A stretch of DNA of 7,846 nucleotides, taken from NCBI GenBank assembly GCA_904501865.1, contig CAJGCF010000065.1, positions 1 to 7,846 of the forward strand, given 5' to 3'. The notes below the pieces were generated by a model. The model was given only the letters and a program-made list of their open reading frames with translations, made no database searches and was not told where the DNA came from. Both the position numbers and the translations under genes were made by a program. How positions within the stretch are numbered: position 1 is the stretch's first letter; each line of letters opens with the position of its first letter. This document shows, one piece after another, positions 5,604 to 7,846 of the stretch. Source of the stretch: an uncultured Clostridia bacterium. GTDB taxonomy: Bacteria; Bacillota; Clostridia; Oscillospirales; CAG-272.

Positions 5604-6629
5604 ATGCTAACTAAAACAGTTATATCGTTTCCGGGAATAGGAATTGAAAATTTTTCCGTAGATAACGTCGCCTTTACTATTGGAGAGAATTTTTCTGTCT
5701 ATTGGTACGGTGTCATAATAACTCTCGGTATCGTTTTAGCGTTCTGCTACGCTACCTTCAGAGGCAAATACGAGAAAATAGTCCTTGACGATATTATTGA
5801 TATCGCAATATGGACGGTGCTGCTAGGAGTGTTGGGCGCAAGGCTATATTACGTTCTGACCTCTCTTGAGGACTTCATTCCCAAGCCTTTCAATTTTGGC
5901 GAATTTATAAAGAACGTTGTCAATATACGCAACGGAGGTCTCGCTATATACGGAGGCATTATTTGCGGAATGCTTGGCATATTGATAGCTACAAGAATAA
6001 AGAAATTCAATACGCTTAAGCTTTTTGATATGGCAGGCCCGGGCGTTATGATAGCGCAGTCGCTCGGCAGGTGGGGAAATTTTGTAAACGGAGAGGCGCA
6101 CGGCACAATAGTACCTGAGAATAGCCCGTTGTACTTTATCAGAATGGGACTTTTGCCAAATGAGGACAGCTATAATACTATGTATTATTACCACCCCACG
6201 TTCCTCTATGAGTCCCTTTGGAATCTTATAGGATTTATAATTATCAACCTCTTTTATAAGAAAAAGAAATTCAACGGACAGATAGCTTGTATGTACCTTG
6301 CGTGGTACGGCTTTGGAAGAATGTTTATCGAGGGCTTGAGAACAGACAGTCTGTACGTTGGAATATTCAGAATATCACAGCTCGTGGGTCTTGCTTGCTT
6401 TGTTGTGTTCGGCGGATTGCTTGTCGCGGGACTTATATATTCAAAAAAGTTTGACGATCCCTATGCAAATCTTACAAAATTCGATGAGATCATAAAGCCC
6501 TCAATGGAAATGAATCCCGTATTTTTTGCTAAGACGGCAAGTGCGGACGAGATCAAGACAGACGGTCAAGGTAAAACGCAAAACACAGAATTAGACCAAG
6601 GAGAAGAGCAAAATGGCGAAAATAATTGA
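5604..6629 (+). CDS. lgt: Prolipoprotein diacylglyceryl transferase (Lgt)
   Basis: This 341-residue polytopic membrane protein transfers diacylglycerol from phosphatidylglycerol to the lipobox cysteine of prelipoproteins, the first step of lipoprotein maturation. About seven hydrophobic segments can be seen between residues 30 and 280. The Lgt signature GRWGNFVNGEAHG spans 155-167; NGGLAIYGG (110-118), HPTFLYES (197-204) and GRMFIEGLRTDSL (238-250) are further conserved blocks with the essential arginines and glutamates. At the position of the catalytically important His of E. coli Lgt (xHGG) there is Tyr116; as I recall this also occurs in other Gram-positive Lgt proteins. A hydrophilic tail of about 60 residues (from 281), rich in Asp, Glu, Gln and Asn, extends past the last membrane helix. 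ATG 5604 has an AAAGGA site 7 nt upstream. The 3' end overlaps folD by 17 nt. Confidence 0.97.
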   Translation: MLTKTVISFPGIGIENFSVDNVAFTIGENFSVYWYGVIITLGIVLAFCYATFRGKYEKIVLDDIIDIAIWTVLLGVLGARLYYVLTSLEDFIPKPFNFGEFIKNVVNIRNGGLAIYGGIICGMLGILIATRIKKFNTLKLFDMAGPGVMIAQSLGRWGNFVNGEAHGTIVPENSPLYFIRMGLLPNEDSYNTMYYYHPTFLYESLWNLIGFIIINLFYKKKKFNGQIACMYLAWYGFGRMFIEGLRTDSLYVGIFRISQLVGLACFVVFGGLLVAGLIYSKKFDDPYANLTKFDEIIKPSMEMNPVFFAKTASADEIKTDGQGKTQNTELDQGEEQNGENN

Positions 6630-7476
6630 CGGAAAGGCAATAAGCCGACAGGTAAGAGAAGAGATAGCGGCAGACGTTGCGATATTTAAGGAAAAATATA
6701 ATTGCGCACCGGGACTTGCGGTAATAATAGTGGGTCAGGATCCCGCGTCGCAGGTTTACGTGAGAAACAAGAAAAAAGCCTGCGAGGAGGTAGGATTTTA
6801 CTCTGTGGGCTACGAGCTACCGGAGGAAACCACGCAAGAGGAGCTCATATCCCTTGTTGAAAAGCTCAACAACGACGATAAGATACACGGAATACTCGTT
6901 CAGCTACCTCTCCCCAAGCACTTGAACGAGACTGAGGTGCTACTTAAGATAAAGCCCGAAAAGGACGTTGACGCTTTTCACCCATATAACGTGGGTAAGA
7001 TAATGATAGGCAATCACGATCTCCTGCCTTGTACACCTGCGGGAGTTATGGTACTCCTTGAAAAATCGGGAGTAGATATATGTGGTAAAAAGTGCGTTGT
7101 TATAGGTCGCTCCAATATCGTGGGAAAGCCGATGGCAATGCTCCTGCTTCACGCCAACGGAACTGTGACTGTCTGCCACAGTAAAACCCAAAATCTCAAG
7201 GAAATATGTCGCGAAGCAGATATATTGGTAGCGTCTATTGGAAAAGCCGAGTTTGTTCGCGGTGATATGGTCAAGAAGGGAGCGGTCGTAGTTGACGTCG
7301 GGATCAACCGTCTTGAGAGCGGAAAGCTCGTCGGAGACGTTTGTTTTTCTGAGGTCGAGCCTAAGGCATCCTATATTACTCCCGTACCTGGTGGCGTAGG
7401 TCCTATGACGATAACTATGCTGCTCAAAAACACACTCACCGCGGCAAGAATAGCTATTAACCTGTGCAACGTATGA
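6613..7476 (+). CDS. folD: Bifunctional methylenetetrahydrofolate dehydrogenase/methenyl-THF cyclohydrolase (FolD)
   Basis: This 287-residue cytosolic enzyme interconverts 5,10-methylene-, 5,10-methenyl- and 10-formyl-tetrahydrofolate using NADP(H), feeding purine, formyl-Met and one-carbon metabolism. The catalytic module is intact: YVRNK with Tyr49 and Lys53, Gln97 in GILVQLPLP, and Asp120 in VDAFHPYNVG. The dinucleotide-binding part has GRSNIVGKP (165-173), and the C-terminal signature PVPGGVGPMT (257-266) is present. The length is normal for the family. ATG 6613 has AAGGAG (6598-6603) at 9 nt, embedded in the end of lgt, and the genes overlap by 17 nt in a different frame, so translation is probably coupled. 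It is the last gene of the ymfF-ymfH-lgt-folD unit; a hairpin terminator follows after 50 nt. Confidence 0.97.
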   Translation: MAKIIDGKAISRQVREEIAADVAIFKEKYNCAPGLAVIIVGQDPASQVYVRNKKKACEEVGFYSVGYELPEETTQEELISLVEKLNNDDKIHGILVQLPLPKHLNETEVLLKIKPEKDVDAFHPYNVGKIMIGNHDLLPCTPAGVMVLLEKSGVDICGKKCVVIGRSNIVGKPMAMLLLHANGTVTVCHSKTQNLKEICREADILVASIGKAEFVRGDMVKKGAVVVDVGINRLESGKLVGDVCFSEVEPKASYITPVPGGVGPMTITMLLKNTLTAARIAINLCNV

Positions 7477-7526
7477 TCTGAAATTTTTCGTTGTTTTTTA
7501 CAGATGATGGAAAAACAGTGAACTTT

Positions 7527-7556
7527 AGCGAGCTTCGAACGAGGCTCGCTTTTATA
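7527..7556 (+). terminator. Rho-independent terminator after folD
   Basis: A 10-bp stem forms between 7527-7536 (AGCGAGCTTC) and 7541-7550 (GAGGCTCGCT), with one G-U pair and a 4-nt GAAC loop, followed directly by TTTTAT. GC-rich in the upper stem and isolated in AT-rich sequence, it marks the end of the operon before the miaB promoter. Confidence 0.85.
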
Positions 7557-7575
7557 ATAAAATCCCTCAGACATC

Positions 7576-7604
7576 TTGACATTTTGTACGAGATATAGTA
7601 TAAT
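7576..7604 (+). promoter_or_regulatory. Sigma-A-type promoter of miaB
   Basis: A perfect TTGACA (7576-7581), a 17-bp spacer and a perfect TATAAT (7599-7604), the second exact consensus promoter in the window. The start would be near 7611, about 32 nt before the miaB ATG at 7643. Confidence 0.85.
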
Positions 7605-7642
7605 ATATTATCTATAATTATGTTTAACTTGAGAGAATTTTT

Positions 7643-7846
7643 ATGAGAGAATACAGAATTTTGCCGGACTCGGAAATGCAAAGGCAAAACGAATATAGAG
7701 ACAAGGTTAGGGATTTGAGCAATACTGCCCATGATAAACGTGGAGAGCCCCCTCGCGCATACGTGCAGACCTTTGGCTGTCAGCAGAATGAAGCAGACAG
7801 TGAAAAGATAGCGGGAATGTGCGTATCTATGGGTTACGAAATATGC
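7643..7846 (+). CDS. miaB: tRNA-2-methylthio-N6-dimethylallyladenosine synthase MiaB, N-terminal fragment
   Basis: The first 68 residues are present and the frame is open at the right edge, so the gene is cut by the window. From about residue 40 the sequence reads AYVQTFGCQQNEADSEKIAGMCVSMGY, the start of the UPF0004 (MTTase N-terminal) domain; Cys46 in GCQQN would be the first of its three cluster-binding cysteines. MiaB is a radical SAM enzyme that adds a methylthio group to i6A37 in tRNAs reading codons that begin with U. The residues before 40 form a charged N-terminal extension, common in Firmicutes MiaB. The QQN (rather than QMN) motif separates it loosely from other methylthiotransferases, but RimO or MtaB cannot be fully excluded from this fragment. 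ATG 7643 has only a weak ribosome site (GAGAG about 8 nt upstream); ATG 7676 is an alternative. Confidence 0.88.
   Translation, partial: MREYRILPDSEMQRQNEYRDKVRDLSNTAHDKRGEPPRAYVQTFGCQQNEADSEKIAGMCVSMGYEIC

Noticed and set aside
7474..7519. Possible regulatory fold just after folD (ATCTG/CAGAT and TGTTTTT/AAAAACA pairings)
   Set aside because: The stems are short, A/T-rich and mutually exclusive; the convincing terminator is the hairpin at 7527-7550.
1..7846. Mobile element, CRISPR array, tRNA/rRNA or defence system
   Set aside because: I found no transposase, integrase, regular direct-repeat array, tRNA-like cloverleaf or defence-gene motif; all sizeable frames on the + strand are assigned to known families.

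Overview
The window looks like a core chromosomal segment of a Gram-positive, low-to-moderate GC Clostridia member, probably an Oscillospirales/Ruminococcaceae-like gut anaerobe. The evidence is a BspA-type leucine-rich repeat gene, the yceD-rpmF pair, an Mrp ATPase with an N-terminal cysteine cluster, a ymfF/ymfH peptidase-like pair, a clostridial-style Lgt and a MiaB with a TFGCQQN motif. ATA and AGA codons are frequent, the intergenic regions are AT-rich, and most starts follow strong AGGAGG-like Shine-Dalgarno sites. The placement is inferred from protein character only.

All genes lie on the + strand. The window opens with the 3' end of a surface LRR gene (1-255). Four transcription units follow, each with a readable sigma-A-type promoter and a 17-bp spacer. 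Unit 1 (promoter 377-405, terminator about 1250-1286) carries yceD/DUF177 and rpmF (ribosomal protein L32). Unit 2 (promoter 1307-1335, hairpin 2868-2897) carries an Mrp/NBP35-type Fe-S scaffold ATPase and a SanA/YdcF-family (DUF218) membrane protein. Unit 3 (promoter 2924-2952, terminator 7527-7556) carries ymfF, ymfH, lgt and folD, tightly packed, with an 8-nt overlap, a 15-nt gap and a 17-nt overlap in that order. Unit 4 (promoter 7576-7604) begins miaB, which runs off the right edge.

The functions are housekeeping: ribosome assembly (L32, with YceD tied to rRNA and ribosome biogenesis), Fe-S cluster delivery (Mrp), envelope (SanA-like, Lgt), translation factor and tRNA modification (YmfF/YmfH linked to EF-P modification in Bacillus; MiaB for ms2i6A37), and one-carbon metabolism (FolD). 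I found no mobile element, CRISPR array, RNA gene, toxin-antitoxin or defence module. The best second-look items are the active/inactive YmfH/YmfF pair cotranscribed with lgt and folD, the CX4C first knuckle of L32, the hairpin over the ymfF start, and the unusually clean promoter set. I see no convincing undescribed system.
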